Shown here: piece after piece, positions 8,481 to 18,438 of the stretch
Layout of the letters: each line of letters starts with the position of its first letter
Numbering within the stretch: position 1 is the stretch's first letter
Assembly (NCBI GenBank): GCA_031283155.1
Contig: JAITCI010000003.1
Coordinates: 22,118 to 86,117 of the forward strand
DNA length: 64,000 nt
Direction of reading: 5' to 3'
Source: Spirochaetota bacterium
GTDB taxonomy: Bacteria > Spirochaetota > JAGLSM01 > JAKPMW01
Made by a program: the position numbers and the translations under genes
The notes under the pieces: model-generated
Seen by the model: the letters and a program-made list of their open reading frames with translations, nothing else
What the model was told of the DNA's origin: nothing
Database searches by the model: none

Positions 8481-11400
8481 CTATTCCACGCTCACCTCGG
8501 CGATGGAGGGAAATTTTTGAAGACGGGAGATGAGTTTTTCGGTGGGTTTCACACGCAGGAGAGCGCGGATAACCGTTTCCTTGTCGGCCGCATCGATATG
8601 AAAGAAAATGCCGGAATCCCCCCGGTACTCTTCTGCAAGCAAAAGTTTCTGGATCGCGTCCAGTTCCACATTGTCTGTTTCCGGACTCAGGGTAATATGC
8701 AGATCCCTTTCCAGGAGATCATCGAATAACCCGATATTCTGTATGGTCAATCGAAGATCCCCACGATCCTTTTGGCGCGTCACAAAAATGTGCATGATGT
8801 ATGCTCTGCCGACGGCAAGGAGGGAACGAAAGAGATCGTAGGTTGGCGAAAAAAGGAAAATGGTATATTTCCCGTCGAAGTCCTCGAAATCCAGGACGGC
8901 GTAGTTTTGCGCGTTTTTTGTCTGTTTATCCTGAAGAGAGCGAAGCATCCCGCCAATGCGCGCCGATGCTTTCAGCGCAAGCCCCGTGTGCTTCCGTGAA
9001 GAGACGAGCCCCAGGCGCTTCCAGGTGTGCTTATACCGCGCAAGCGGATGCCGGGTAATATACGCGCCCAGGAATTCCTTCTCGTACGTAAGGAGCATAT
9101 CCTCTGGCCAGTCTGTTTCTGCTTCCCTGCGCGGACTCTCTTTTGCGATGGGCGCGGTTTCATCGGCGAAGGTGTCGAAAAAAGTATGCTGGCCGCTTGC
9201 GGTATCGCCCTTCTGCATATTGCCCTTTTCGATTGCACCCTCCATCGATTCAAAGAGCGCCTTCCGGGGCTTGCCTGTTGAAGCAAAGGCACCCGCCTTG
9301 ATGAGAGCCTCGAGTACCCGTTTGTTCGCGCTGCGTAATTCACTGGCGGCGCAAAAATCCTCCAGATCGCGGAAGAAGGGGTGCCTGGCGCGCGTGTGCA
9401 CTATCGTTTGGGCTGCAATTTCACCGATGCCCTTTATCGCGGAGAGACCATAGCGGATAGCGTTTTTTTCAACGGCAAAATTGACGGCGCTGTGGTTAAT
9501 GTCCGGCGGGAGCAGGGGAATCCCCATGTTCTGGGTTTCATGGATATATACCTCCAGTTTGTCGGTATCGGTTCGCTGCGAGGTTAAAAGAGCCGCCATA
9601 TATTCCAAAGGGTAATTTGCCTTGAGCCAGGCTGTTTGATAGGATATGACCGCATAGGCGGCGCTGTGCGACTTGTTGAATCCATACTCCGCAAACTGAG
9701 CCATGAGTTCATAAAGCTCTTCCGCCTTGCGTTTGTCGAATCCGCGCTCTTTTGCTCCCGCAAGAAACTGTTTGCGCATTTGCGTGATGGTATGTTTTTG
9801 CTTTTTCCCCATCGCTTTACGAAGTTCATCCGCTTCCGCCATACTGAAACCGCCCACAACCTGGGATATTTGCATCACCTGTTCCTGGTAGATGATGATC
9901 CCATGGGTGTCCTTCAGGATATTTTCCAGTACAGGAAGGAGGTATTCCACGCGCTCGCGGCCGAATTTACGGTCGCAAAAATGCGTATGCATACCCTTTT
10001 TGAGCGGCCCCGGTCTGTGCAGGGCGTTTAAGGCAATGATCTCGTTAAAAACGTCCGGTTTCATGGTGCGTAAAAGCTGCTGCATCCCGGGAGAATCCAG
10101 CTGAAAGATCCCAAGCGATTGTCCCTTTTGCAGCAGCGCGTAGGTCGCTTTATCGTCGTAGGGAATTTTTTCAAGATCGATTTTTATTCCGCGGTTTTCC
10201 TGAATCAGACGCAGACACTCTTCTATGGTGGTCAGGTTTTGCAAACCAAGCAAATCCATTTTGAGGAGGCCGACCTTCTCCAGATGCGGCCCGTCGTATT
10301 GTGTGATCACCTGATCGCTTTTTGTGTCCTTGTGGAGCGGAATGATATCGATGAGCGGCTTTGAGCTTATGACCACGCCCGCCGCGTGTTTGCCCGTACC
10401 GCGGATCACGTCTTCCAGTTTGAAGGCATTGCGAAAGAGGGTCTCGTAATTACCGCCCTTTGCCCGGAACTCCTGCAACTTAGGCTCAAGCTTAAAAGCT
10501 TCCTCCAGATTTCCGGCCATTCTGGAAACGAGGGAAGTCATTTCATTGCTCTCGGCAAACTCAAAATTCAGAACGCGCGCGACGTCTTTTATAACGGCCT
10601 TGGATTTCAGATACTGATAAGTGACAATCTGCGCTACCTGCGCCGTCCCGTATTTTTCGCGGATATAGCTGATGATCTGTTCGCGTTTTTCCACGCAAAA
10701 ATCCATGTCTATGTCCGGCATGGTTATGCGCGAGGGGTTCAGGAAGCGTTCAAAAAACAGATCGAATGTGAGCGGATCAATGCTTGTGATTCCAAGTGAA
10801 TACGAAACAATCGAGCCGGCGGCGGAACCCCTACCGGGACCCACCGGAATACTATGCCTCTTCGCGTAATCCACGAGATCCCAGACTATCAGAAAATAGC
10901 CGGAGAATCCCATTTGCTCAATGACCGAGAGTTCATACTCCAGGCGCTTTTGGATTTCCGGCGTGATCTCTTCGTACCGCTTCCGGATGCCTTCCTCGCA
11001 GAGCGCGCGGAGATATTCATTTTCGCTGCGGCCATCGGGCGCTGTATACGCGGGGATCAGGTACTTTTGCCCTTTGGGATGATCCTCTGTGGTTTCGATG
11101 ACGCCCTGGCAGCGTTCCGCTATCCTGACTGTATTTGCGAGCGATTCCGGTATCTCCCCGAAGATCGCGTTCATCTCATCGGCGGATTTCAGATAGAAAT
11201 TATCGTTATCCAGCAACGCGCGGCGGTTTGGGTTGGAGAACTTATCAGCGGTTCCGATGCAGATCGCTATTTGCGAGGCTTCATAGTCCTCGCGCTCAAG
11301 GAAGTGTACGTCGTTTGTGGCAATCAGCGGAAGCTGCATCTCTTTCGCAAGTTCTGTCAGAGCCCGGTTGACCTGCTTCTGAGGCTCGATACCATGATCC

Positions 11401-11921
11401 ATCAATTCGATAAAAAAATTATCTCTTCCCGCAATATCGATATAGCTCATCGCTGCCGCCCTGGCCTGCTCCTTCCTTCCATTTCTGAGGTGCCAGGCTA
11501 TTTCGCCCTGAAGGCAGGCGCTCGAGAGGATGAGACCCCGCGAGTGTTCTGCGAGCAGTTCCTTGTCGATGCGCGGCTTATAATAAAAACCGTCCAGATA
11601 CGCCATCGAAGCGAGCTTACAGAGATTGCTGTATCCCTCGTTGGTTTCGGCAAGCGCGATCAGGTGAAAGGTTTCGTCTTTTGGATTGCGTACCTTCATT
11701 GAGCCTTCGGCCAGATAAAATTCGCAGCCCAATATGGGATGAATGGCATTTTTTTTTGCTTCTTCCTGAAAATCGAGCAGACCGAAAAGATTCCCGTGAT
11801 CGGTTATCGCCAGCGCCTTCATTCCCAGTTCGCCGGTTTTTTTGAGGAGCCTGTCTATGGGGATAATGCCGTCCAGCATACTATAATGGGTATGGACGTG
11901 CAAATGAACAAATTCAGGCAT
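8481..11921 (-). CDS. dnaE: DNA polymerase III subunit alpha
   Basis: A 1146-residue replicative polymerase catalytic subunit, full length for DnaE1-type enzymes. The N-terminal PHP domain opens with FVHLHVHTHYSMLDG. The polymerase core carries GPGRGSAAGSIVSYSLGIT and PDIDMDF (the catalytic aspartates), then the DAD motif region FLNPSRITMPDIDMDF. Downstream are NKSHSAAYAVISYQTAWLKA and the helix-hairpin-helix region GLSAIKGIGEIA. An OB-fold follows near FEDFDGKYTIFLF. It lacks an inserted exonuclease, so it is DnaE rather than PolC. The ATG at 11921 matches the family start. Confidence 0.97.
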   Translation of the reverse strand: MPEFVHLHVHTHYSMLDGIIPIDRLLKKTGELGMKALAITDHGNLFGLLDFQEEAKKNAIHPILGCEFYLAEGSMKVRNPKDETFHLIALAETNEGYSNLCKLASMAYLDGFYYKPRIDKELLAEHSRGLILSSACLQGEIAWHLRNGRKEQARAAAMSYIDIAGRDNFFIELMDHGIEPQKQVNRALTELAKEMQLPLIATNDVHFLEREDYEASQIAICIGTADKFSNPNRRALLDNDNFYLKSADEMNAIFGEIPESLANTVRIAERCQGVIETTEDHPKGQKYLIPAYTAPDGRSENEYLRALCEEGIRKRYEEITPEIQKRLEYELSVIEQMGFSGYFLIVWDLVDYAKRHSIPVGPGRGSAAGSIVSYSLGITSIDPLTFDLFFERFLNPSRITMPDIDMDFCVEKREQIISYIREKYGTAQVAQIVTYQYLKSKAVIKDVARVLNFEFAESNEMTSLVSRMAGNLEEAFKLEPKLQEFRAKGGNYETLFRNAFKLEDVIRGTGKHAAGVVISSKPLIDIIPLHKDTKSDQVITQYDGPHLEKVGLLKMDLLGLQNLTTIEECLRLIQENRGIKIDLEKIPYDDKATYALLQKGQSLGIFQLDSPGMQQLLRTMKPDVFNEIIALNALHRPGPLKKGMHTHFCDRKFGRERVEYLLPVLENILKDTHGIIIYQEQVMQISQVVGGFSMAEADELRKAMGKKQKHTITQMRKQFLAGAKERGFDKRKAEELYELMAQFAEYGFNKSHSAAYAVISYQTAWLKANYPLEYMAALLTSQRTDTDKLEVYIHETQNMGIPLLPPDINHSAVNFAVEKNAIRYGLSAIKGIGEIAAQTIVHTRARHPFFRDLEDFCAASELRSANKRVLEALIKAGAFASTGKPRKALFESMEGAIEKGNMQKGDTASGQHTFFDTFADETAPIAKESPRREAETDWPEDMLLTYEKEFLGAYITRHPLARYKHTWKRLGLVSSRKHTGLALKASARIGGMLRSLQDKQTKNAQNYAVLDFEDFDGKYTIFLFSPTYDLFRSLLAVGRAYIMHIFVTRQKDRGDLRLTIQNIGLFDDLLERDLHITLSPETDNVELDAIQKLLLAEEYRGDSGIFFHIDAADKETVIRALLRVKPTEKLISRLQKFPSIAEVSVE

Positions 11922-11961
11922 GGGAAATTTCTCTCTTTACAAAGTACACAAAACGCACATT

Positions 11962-12861
11962 TCAAAGCGATACGAGAAGCCTTTCTTTTGCGGGAAAAAT
12001 AACGAGGTGCTTGTCTTCATTCTGCATTCGCTGCCGCAGACCGGTGTGCAAGGCATTCAGTTCCTCGTCGCTTCGTGTGGGATCGTGATGGAATATCGCA
12101 AGCTGCTTTGCGCGGGCGGCAAGGCAGTTTGCGATGGCTTCTTCCACCGAGGAATGTCCCCAGCCCCTGTGAGAATCGAGTTCCTGTTGTGTATGGTATT
12201 GGGCGTCGTATATGACGAGATCGGCATTCTCAATATGCCGCAGCACCTTCTCGCTCGCCATGTCCACGGCCTCCTGCGCCTCCCGTGCTTCATCGGAGTC
12301 TTCGGGATTGCCAAAAATATTCACATACGGTTCATGATCATAAACCGTACAAATAACGCGATCATCCGCTTCCACGCGGTAGCCCAGGCAAAGAATGGGG
12401 TGGTTCAAGTAACAGGTCGTCACCTTTGCGCCGCCGAGGGTTATGGTACCTTCCTTGAGTTCATTAAATCTGACCTTGGCACCGGCGTCCTCAAGTTTGA
12501 TGGGGTAGTAGGTATAATCCATTTGGGCGGAAAATATCTTCTCGAGATTTCCGGCGTAATTCACGGGACCATGAATTGTAAATTCATTGCTCTTGATATA
12601 GGCCGGCACGAAAAACGGATACCCGTGAATATGATCCCAGTGCGTATGCGTCAGGAGTATATCCGTTTTTAAGGGACCCTGTTTCTGATCGTTGGCGAGC
12701 AGCCAGAGTCCAAATTCGCGAATCCCGGATCCGGCGTCAATGATCAGCAGCTGCCCGCTTGCGAGGCGGATCTCGATGCAGGAGGTATTTCCGCCGTAGA
12801 GTACTGTTTGGGGACCCGGAGCAGGGATGGAACCGCGTACCCCCCAGAATTTAGCGTACAC
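11962..12861 (-). CDS. MBL-fold metal-dependent hydrolase
   Basis: The predicted 299-residue protein begins VYAKFWGVRGSIPAPGPQT and carries the metallo-beta-lactamase motif THTHWDHIHGYPFF (HxHxDH), then YDAQYH and GWGHSSVEEA near the C-terminus. It belongs to the group of cytoplasmic MBL proteins often annotated as phosphoribosyl 1,2-cyclic phosphodiesterase-like; the true substrate is unknown. The GTG at 12861 is chosen because AAGGAG lies 7 bases upstream and it gives the family N-terminus; an upstream TTG would add nine unlikely residues. It follows the HDOD gene on the same strand, and precedes dnaE. Confidence 0.85.
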   Translation of the reverse strand: MYAKFWGVRGSIPAPGPQTVLYGGNTSCIEIRLASGQLLIIDAGSGIREFGLWLLANDQKQGPLKTDILLTHTHWDHIHGYPFFVPAYIKSNEFTIHGPVNYAGNLEKIFSAQMDYTYYPIKLEDAGAKVRFNELKEGTITLGGAKVTTCYLNHPILCLGYRVEADDRVICTVYDHEPYVNIFGNPEDSDEAREAQEAVDMASEKVLRHIENADLVIYDAQYHTQQELDSHRGWGHSSVEEAIANCLAARAKQLAIFHHDPTRSDEELNALHTGLRQRMQNEDKHLVIFPAKERLLVSL

Positions 12862-12901
12862 AAATATTCTCCTTAAATATCCGCCCAAACGGGAAGTATG
12901 T

Positions 12902-13762
12902 TTATCCGCCCATTGTCAGGAAGATCGAAGCCTTCATGATTTCTTCATTGATGGTTTCTTCTATGCCGAAGAGATCCTCTTCAATCAAGCCGAGGGTTTT
13001 CCAGCTTTCGTCAGAAAGTATATCGGGAGTACGGTTTCCGGCAAATCCCGTCGCGTTTTCCACGCAGAACATATCCGCAGCGGCCACCGCCGTCACAAGG
13101 GTGCGGTTTTCCTGCGACGATTCCAGCGGTCTGTGGTGAAAACTGATGACCTCCGCAAGCGACTGCGTGAGACTCCATTTATCCGCGATGAGTTTGCCCG
13201 TACCCGCATGATCGATATCAAAAACCGCGCTCTCCTCCTTCCAGAGCGAGACGCGTTTGCTGTCGGCAGACTGGATGATCTGCAGATACTGCGCGGCAAA
13301 ATGCTCGTTGATCACGATCTTGCCGATGTCATGCAGCATCCCCGCGATGAAAAATTCCTCGCGGAGCTTTGGATCGATCCCGATTTTCACCGCGATGCTG
13401 CGCGACGTCACCCCCACCGCAAGACAGTGCCGCCAAAAGCCATCCATATCGAGGGTGCTTGTTTTGCCCTTCGTTTTCATTGTACCCAAAATGGCGGTAC
13501 TCACGGCAAGATTTTTAATGGTATTCAGTCCGAGCAAAATAATGGCCTTCACGATGCTCGTAACGCCATTGGAGATGCCATAGTACGCGGAGTTGACGAG
13601 TTTGAGTACCTTGGCCGTGAGAACAGGATCCAGGGTGATAACCTTATTGAGATCCGCAGGGGTAGACGACGGATTTTTGGTTATTTCCGTGATTTTGGCC
13701 ACAGTAATCGGAAGGCTGGGCATGGAATCGATGATTCTTTCAATATTTCCGCTCAAACGCAC
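12902..13762 (-). CDS. HDOD domain protein
   Basis: A 286-residue protein that is almost entirely an HDOD domain: MPSLPITVAKITEITKNP, DLNKVITLDPVLTAKVLKLVNSAYYG and FIAGMLHDIGKIVINEHF. HDOD proteins are HD-superfamily proteins without a known catalytic activity that act in signalling and cyclic-dinucleotide regulation. The HD pair is present here as LHDIGK. The start is GTG at 13762, with AAGGGG eight bases upstream. The MBL-fold gene follows after about 40 bp and may share a transcript. Confidence 0.88.
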   Translation of the reverse strand: MRLSGNIERIIDSMPSLPITVAKITEITKNPSSTPADLNKVITLDPVLTAKVLKLVNSAYYGISNGVTSIVKAIILLGLNTIKNLAVSTAILGTMKTKGKTSTLDMDGFWRHCLAVGVTSRSIAVKIGIDPKLREEFFIAGMLHDIGKIVINEHFAAQYLQIIQSADSKRVSLWKEESAVFDIDHAGTGKLIADKWSLTQSLAEVISFHHRPLESSQENRTLVTAVAAADMFCVENATGFAGNRTPDILSDESWKTLGLIEEDLFGIEETINEEIMKASIFLTMGG

Positions 13763-14007
13763 ACCGACTACCCCTTTATTTTCACATACACCGAAAGATA
13801 ATTCTACTTGGCAGAAGGGGGGAAATCAAGGCGATTACAGGAGACGAAACCTTATGGAGGATGTGTACGCACGCATACATTATATTAAGCATATAGGTTC
13901 AATATGTTTTTTAGTGCAGGCGCGGAGATTGGGGAACAGGCGGCAAGGTCATTTCACGCCATGACCGGGACGCGCGGTACATTTAACGGTAATCGCGGGA
14001 GGGCGTT

Positions 14008-15159
14008 ATGCTTGATATACCATCGCCCGATCTGGAGCGCGGGGAGTACACGCGCTATTCGCGGCACCTGCTGCTGCCTGAGATCGGGCTTCCGGGGCAA
14101 AAAAAACTCAAAGGCGCCAAAGTGCTGATCGTCGGCGCGGGAGGGCTTGGCTCGCCGCTTGCGTTATACCTTGCGGCGGCAGGCGTCGGCACAATCGGGC
14201 TTGTGGACTCTGACGCCGTGGAAGAATCGAATCTCCAGCGGCAGATCATCCACTCCACGCGCGATATTGACCGCCCGAAGACGGCAAGCGCGGGAGACAG
14301 GCTGCGCGGGATAAATCCATATATTACGGTTAATACGCACGACCTGCGGCTGACCGCACAAAACGCGGCCGATATTATCAAAGACTACGATATCGTCGCC
14401 GACGGCACGGACAATTATCAAGCGCGGTATCTGATCAACGACGTGTGCGTATTCCTGAAAAAGCCGAATGTCTTTGGTGCCGTGTTCCGGTTTGAGGGGC
14501 AGGCAAGCGTGTTTGACGCCGAAAGAGGGCCCTGCCTCCGCTGCCTGTTCCCCGCGCCGCCGCCGCCCGGACTTGTGCCGGGCTGTTCCGTCAGCGGGGT
14601 GATGGGGGTTTTGCCGGGGATAGTCGGCACAATACAGGCTTGCGAGGTCATAAAGCTCATCGTCGGCGCGCAGGATACGCTGATCGGGCGGCTGCTCATC
14701 TTCGACGCCTGGAAGATGCAATTCCGCGAGCTGAAACTCCTGAAAGAGCCGCATTGCCCCGTGTGCGGCGTAACGTCGCCCGGGCAGGTTGACTATGAAG
14801 AGTTCTGCGGGCTGCGTAAGCATACCGGGGAAGCGCCGGCAGAGACCATCACCGCCATCGAGCTGAAAGCGCGATTGGACGCGGGCGAGAAAATACAGCT
14901 CGTGGATATCCGCGAACCGCATGAGCAGGCGATCTTCAGGTTCCCCGGCGCGAGGGTCATGACGCTCGGGCAGGTTGCGCGGCGAATCGGCGAGTTTACC
15001 CCCGAACACGATATCGTCTTTCTCTGTAAAACCGGGGTACGCAGTATATACGCGATTCAGGCCTTGCGCGAGGCGGGCTATACCGGACGCGCGCTGAACC
15101 TTCATGGCGGCGTATATGCCTGGGTGCGCGATGTGGATACAACGCTGCCACTGTATTAA
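14008..15159 (+). CDS. E1-like adenylyltransferase (MoeB/ThiF) fused to a rhodanese domain
   Basis: A 383-residue two-domain protein. Residues about 1-265 are a ThiF/MoeB-type adenylating domain: YSRHLLLPEIGLPGQ, nucleotide loop VGAGGLGSPLALYLAAAGVG, DGTDNYQARYLINDVC, CLRCLF and CPVCG (a four-Cys zinc site). Residues about 285-383 are rhodanese (LVDIREPHEQ, active-site loop CKTGVRS, GGVYAWVRD). Such fusions activate and load sulfur onto MoaD/ThiS-like carrier proteins for molybdopterin, thiamine or thio-tRNA. No carrier gene is adjacent, so the pathway is open. A thioredoxin-like gene follows on the same strand. Confidence 0.9.
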   Translation: MLDIPSPDLERGEYTRYSRHLLLPEIGLPGQKKLKGAKVLIVGAGGLGSPLALYLAAAGVGTIGLVDSDAVEESNLQRQIIHSTRDIDRPKTASAGDRLRGINPYITVNTHDLRLTAQNAADIIKDYDIVADGTDNYQARYLINDVCVFLKKPNVFGAVFRFEGQASVFDAERGPCLRCLFPAPPPPGLVPGCSVSGVMGVLPGIVGTIQACEVIKLIVGAQDTLIGRLLIFDAWKMQFRELKLLKEPHCPVCGVTSPGQVDYEEFCGLRKHTGEAPAETITAIELKARLDAGEKIQLVDIREPHEQAIFRFPGARVMTLGQVARRIGEFTPEHDIVFLCKTGVRSIYAIQALREAGYTGRALNLHGGVYAWVRDVDTTLPLY

Positions 15160-15243
15160 GGACAAAAAAATTCCAAAACGGCGTCCGGCATAGTATTTTG
15201 AGAGAATTGTATCGGTTGAGCGCCGATGAGGAAGGTGTCGCAA

Positions 15244-15687
15244 ATGACGAGAAATAGACTTGTATATATTATTGCCGCCGTATGTGTACTGGGCGCGGTT
15301 CTCTTTATTGTCGGCTCTCCGCCCAGTTCCGCGAATATTGCTTCCGCAGCCGAGGGCGCGCATGGATACGTCGTCCTGAATGATTCCAATTTCGCGCGCG
15401 AAACAGCGGGCAAGCTCGTGTTCATCGATTTTTACGCCGACTGGTGTCCGCCCTGCGTCGCTTTCGCGCCGGTATTCGCCGCCGTTTCCGCAGAGGTGCA
15501 GGATGGGTTTTTTGTGAAGGTGGACGTGGACGATTCGCCGAAAGTCTCGGCGCAGTTTGGCATTCAGTTCATCCCCTATATCGTTGCTGTAAAGGATGGC
15601 AAGGTACTCGCGCAATTTCAGGAGAGGCGCACTGCGGAAAGTTACGCAGCCTGGTGCCGCGAACAGATGCGGAAGCAGGATCCGTGA
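15244..15687 (+). CDS. Membrane-anchored thioredoxin-like protein
   Basis: A predicted 147-residue protein with an N-terminal hydrophobic segment (LVYIIAAVCVLGAVLFIVG), then a thioredoxin domain with the active site WCPPC (Cys68-Cys71) and the cis-proline loop FIPYIVAVKDGK. The anchor and signal imply a periplasmic or membrane-facing thiol role, such as maintaining reduced cysteines of exported proteins. The CPPC dipeptide differs from classical CGPC thioredoxin. The ATG at 15244 follows GAGGAAGGTG; an ATG 18 bp earlier is less likely. It sits between the E1-rhodanese gene and the aldo-keto reductase, possibly one operon. Confidence 0.85.
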   Translation: MTRNRLVYIIAAVCVLGAVLFIVGSPPSSANIASAAEGAHGYVVLNDSNFARETAGKLVFIDFYADWCPPCVAFAPVFAAVSAEVQDGFFVKVDVDDSPKVSAQFGIQFIPYIVAVKDGKVLAQFQERRTAESYAAWCREQMRKQDP

Positions 15688-15767
15688 GGTAATGCGCGTA
15701 CACGTGTACTGGACAAGACGCTGCTTTTGCCATAAGCTTTCCGCAAGACCACGGAATGGGGGACGCC

Positions 15768-16880
15768 ATGCTCTATGGTGATTTTCAGGGGCTGCGGCTT
15801 TCGCGGCTCGGGATGGGGAATATGCGGCTGCCCGTCCGAAACACACGGCAGGATGGACCGATACATCGCGCGGAAGCGCAGAAAATGATAGACCACGCCC
15901 TCGCCGGCGGCATCAATTATTACGATACCGCCTACGTGTATCATAATGGCGAGTCGGAAGAATTTTTAGGCGATGCCCTCGCGCGCCACCCCAGAGAGTC
16001 GTATTACCTTGCAACGAAATACATTCTTTTTTCAGGTGTCGATTATAAGGCAATCTTTGCGGAGCAGCGGCGGCGTCTTAAAACAGACTGCATAGACTTT
16101 TACCTGATCCACGCCATCATGGATAGTAATTATAAGCAGTATCTCGATTCCGGCTGCATCGATTATTTTCTGGAACAAAAGGAAAAGGGCGCGATCCGAT
16201 TCCTGGGGTTCTCGAACCACGCAAGCCCGGACGTACTCGCGCGCTTTGCCGATCACCATGCCTGGGATTTTGCGCAGATCCAGCTCAATGCCTACGATTG
16301 GATTCTGGGCAGCGCGAAGCAGGAACACGCCATATTATATGAGCGCGGGATACCCATCATGGTCATGGAACCCGTCAGGGGCGGAAAGCTCGCAACACTC
16401 TCGCCTAAGGCATTGGCGATCATTGAAAAAGCGGCGCGCCCGGACTGGAGTCCGGCATCCTGGGCGTTTCGCTGGATTCGGCGGTTTCCGGGCATTCAGG
16501 TGATAATAAGCGGGATGTCCACCATCGCACAGATTGAGGAGAATGTTGCGCTTTTTTCATCGGAGGCAAGCCTCGGTGATGAAGAGCAGGAACTATTATT
16601 TGCTGCCTGCCGCGCCTTCCATGAGGAGGTTCGCGTCGCCTGTACAGAGTGCCGTTATTGCTGCGGTGAATGTCCTGCCCGTATTAACATTCCCGAAATT
16701 CTGAAAGTTTATAACCACTATCAAACCGACGGTGCCTGGGCGCTGAACGAGATGAAGGGGGTCACATCGGAAAGCAAAACAAGCGATTGTACCGCTTGCA
16801 GCGCCTGTACCGCCCGTTGTCCTCAGGGAATCGATATCGCGCCCATCATGGCGGAACTGACCGATTTGCTTTCAAATTGA
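15768..16880 (+). CDS. Aldo/keto reductase with C-terminal 4Fe-4S ferredoxin domain
   Basis: The predicted 370-residue protein has an aldo/keto reductase barrel (YDTAYVYHNGESEEFLGDAL, FLGFSNHASPDVLARF) followed by a ferredoxin-like tail with two cysteine clusters, ACTECRYCCGECPARINI and DCTACSACTARCPQGIDI. This architecture is common in anaerobes and suggests electrons are exchanged between NAD(P)H, iron-sulfur clusters and a carbonyl substrate. The natural substrate is not known. The ATG at 15768 follows GGGGGAC; an in-frame ATG at 15756 is possible. Confidence 0.88.
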   Translation: MLYGDFQGLRLSRLGMGNMRLPVRNTRQDGPIHRAEAQKMIDHALAGGINYYDTAYVYHNGESEEFLGDALARHPRESYYLATKYILFSGVDYKAIFAEQRRRLKTDCIDFYLIHAIMDSNYKQYLDSGCIDYFLEQKEKGAIRFLGFSNHASPDVLARFADHHAWDFAQIQLNAYDWILGSAKQEHAILYERGIPIMVMEPVRGGKLATLSPKALAIIEKAARPDWSPASWAFRWIRRFPGIQVIISGMSTIAQIEENVALFSSEASLGDEEQELLFAACRAFHEEVRVACTECRYCCGECPARINIPEILKVYNHYQTDGAWALNEMKGVTSESKTSDCTACSACTARCPQGIDIAPIMAELTDLLSN

Positions 16881-16945
16881 CCTCATTATCAGGGAAATCT
16901 GCGGCATTTGTTTTCAAACCGGGTGCGTAAATATGGATTTGGCTG

Positions 16946-18118
16946 TCAAAATTTACCTTTTTTTGCAAGAATATCGGCTTCCGGCAGATTCTTGCGCCCA
17001 TTGTTATCGGCGGAATCAGCGGAAGTTCCGCTCGCCATTTCCATGAGCATCTGTTTTGCGGTATAGTCATCAACCTGCTGTACGGGCGACTTAAAGAGGT
17101 AACAGGCCGCTTCGAGAATCGGCCCGGAGAGCTTGCGGTCAAGGGCTACCTTTGCGGCGCGAATGGCATCGGTGATCACACCGGCGGAATTGGGAGAGTC
17201 TTCTACTGAAAGGCGAAGTTCAAGGTGCATCGGAACGCCGCCATATTGCTCGCCCTCGATACGGATAAAACAGAGCTTATTATCGTTGAGCCAGGGTACG
17301 TAGTCCGAAGGACCCACATAAATATTTTCGGGATCAGGCTCGACACTCATCTGCGAGGTAACAGATTTGGTTTTGGAAATCTTTTTGCTCTCGAGGCGTG
17401 AACGATCCAGCATATTCAGAAAGTCCTGGTTGCCGCCCACGTTGAGCTGATAGGTTCGGCGGATCTTCTGCCCGCGATCCTCAAAGAGCTTTGTGAGGAC
17501 GCGATGCACTATGGTCGCGCCGACCTGGGACTTAATATCATCCCCGAGGATCGGAAGCCCTGCCTCGCGGAATTTGTCACCCCATTTTTTGGATACAAAC
17601 ACAGGGATCGCGTTTACAAAGGCGCAATGCGCTTCGAGAGCGCATTCGGCATAGAAAAAAGCAGCCTCTTCGCTGCCAACCGGAAGATAATTCACGAGAA
17701 CCTCAACCCCGGCACCGCGCAAAATCCCAACTATCGCTTTTTTGGCCGCATCCCTGCTTTTGTAAATATCGTCCAGAGCGTCAAAGCGCCGATCAAGCGG
17801 GTAATGAGTAGTATGATCGGCGATACTGTCAAGCCGATACCCCATTTTGACTTCACAGCCAAGATGCGGTATTTCCGGCTGAAAAATCTGGGTGCAATTT
17901 GGCTTTTCAAATATCGCTGCGGAAAGATCCTTGCCTACCTTGCGCCTGTCGACATCAAAAGCAGCGGTGAACTCAAAATCCTTTGGGGTATATCCGGCAA
18001 AATTCTGCGTTATGAGACCAGGAACTTCCTCAGTCCTGCTTCCATAATAAATCGTACCTTGCACAAGAGACGATGCGCAGTTGCCAATACCGACCAGGCC
18101 AACCTTAATCCGACCCAT
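16946..18118 (-). CDS. ino1: myo-Inositol-1-phosphate synthase
   Basis: The predicted 390-residue enzyme converts glucose 6-phosphate to inositol 1-phosphate using NAD+. It opens with the dinucleotide site KVGLVGIGNCASSLVQG and has DDIKSQVGATIVHRVL, LNVGGNQDFLNM, SKTKSVTSQ and the late block LELRLSVEDSPNSAGVITDAIRAAK. Length and motif spacing fit the archaeal/actinobacterial form rather than the 500-residue eukaryotic one. ATG 18118 follows AAAGGAG. Its product could feed phosphatidylinositol-type or other inositol-containing lipids or compatible solutes. Confidence 0.93.
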   Translation of the reverse strand: MGRIKVGLVGIGNCASSLVQGTIYYGSRTEEVPGLITQNFAGYTPKDFEFTAAFDVDRRKVGKDLSAAIFEKPNCTQIFQPEIPHLGCEVKMGYRLDSIADHTTHYPLDRRFDALDDIYKSRDAAKKAIVGILRGAGVEVLVNYLPVGSEEAAFFYAECALEAHCAFVNAIPVFVSKKWGDKFREAGLPILGDDIKSQVGATIVHRVLTKLFEDRGQKIRRTYQLNVGGNQDFLNMLDRSRLESKKISKTKSVTSQMSVEPDPENIYVGPSDYVPWLNDNKLCFIRIEGEQYGGVPMHLELRLSVEDSPNSAGVITDAIRAAKVALDRKLSGPILEAACYLFKSPVQQVDDYTAKQMLMEMASGTSADSADNNGRKNLPEADILAKKGKF

Positions 18119-18356
18119 AGATTCTGCTCCTTTTGACACTCAGAAAAACGATCAAACACACACGATCCTCCAAATATACATACAAGATCAAGCGGAATGA
18201 AAATGTTTTTCCTCTTTTTCAACCAGGACTTATGCGCATTGCGCCCTGCATACATAGATATTATATATCATAATCCGGGCAAAAGTGTGCCAAAAACGGA
18301 AAAGAACCTGTTTTTCGCATTATGCCGCACAGAAAAGATACCGATTGTAAAACTGT

Positions 18357-18400
18357 GGGAAACTCCTGAAAATACTGCGTGTTCTCGGGAGTCCTTCGGA
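18357..18400 (+). promoter_or_regulatory. 44-bp conserved upstream element, copy A
   Basis: A 44-base segment opening GGGAAACTCC and closing CCTTCGGA, ending 39 bp before the start of the exported beta-propeller gene. It aligns without gaps to 21195-21237 (minus strand) upstream of another exported protein; 34 of 44 positions agree and all ten differences are transitions. A 9-bp imperfect stem (positions 9-17 with 25-33) can form in both copies. It may be an RNA element or a DNA control site. Confidence 0.5.
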
Positions 18401-18438
18401 GGCGGTCCTGAGGAAGCGACTGCCCATGGGAGGTCAGG

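Noticed and set aside
12862-12888. TTG start for the MBL-fold gene
   Set aside because: The GTG at 12861 has AAGGAG at the right distance and gives the family N-terminus.
14164-15846. 560-residue open frame on the minus strand
   Set aside because: Runs through the E1-rhodanese and thioredoxin genes on the other strand, has no domain features and is a shadow of GC-rich codons.
17504-18136. 210-residue plus-strand frame
   Set aside because: Lies entirely within ino1 on the minus strand and lacks a ribosome site or family motif.
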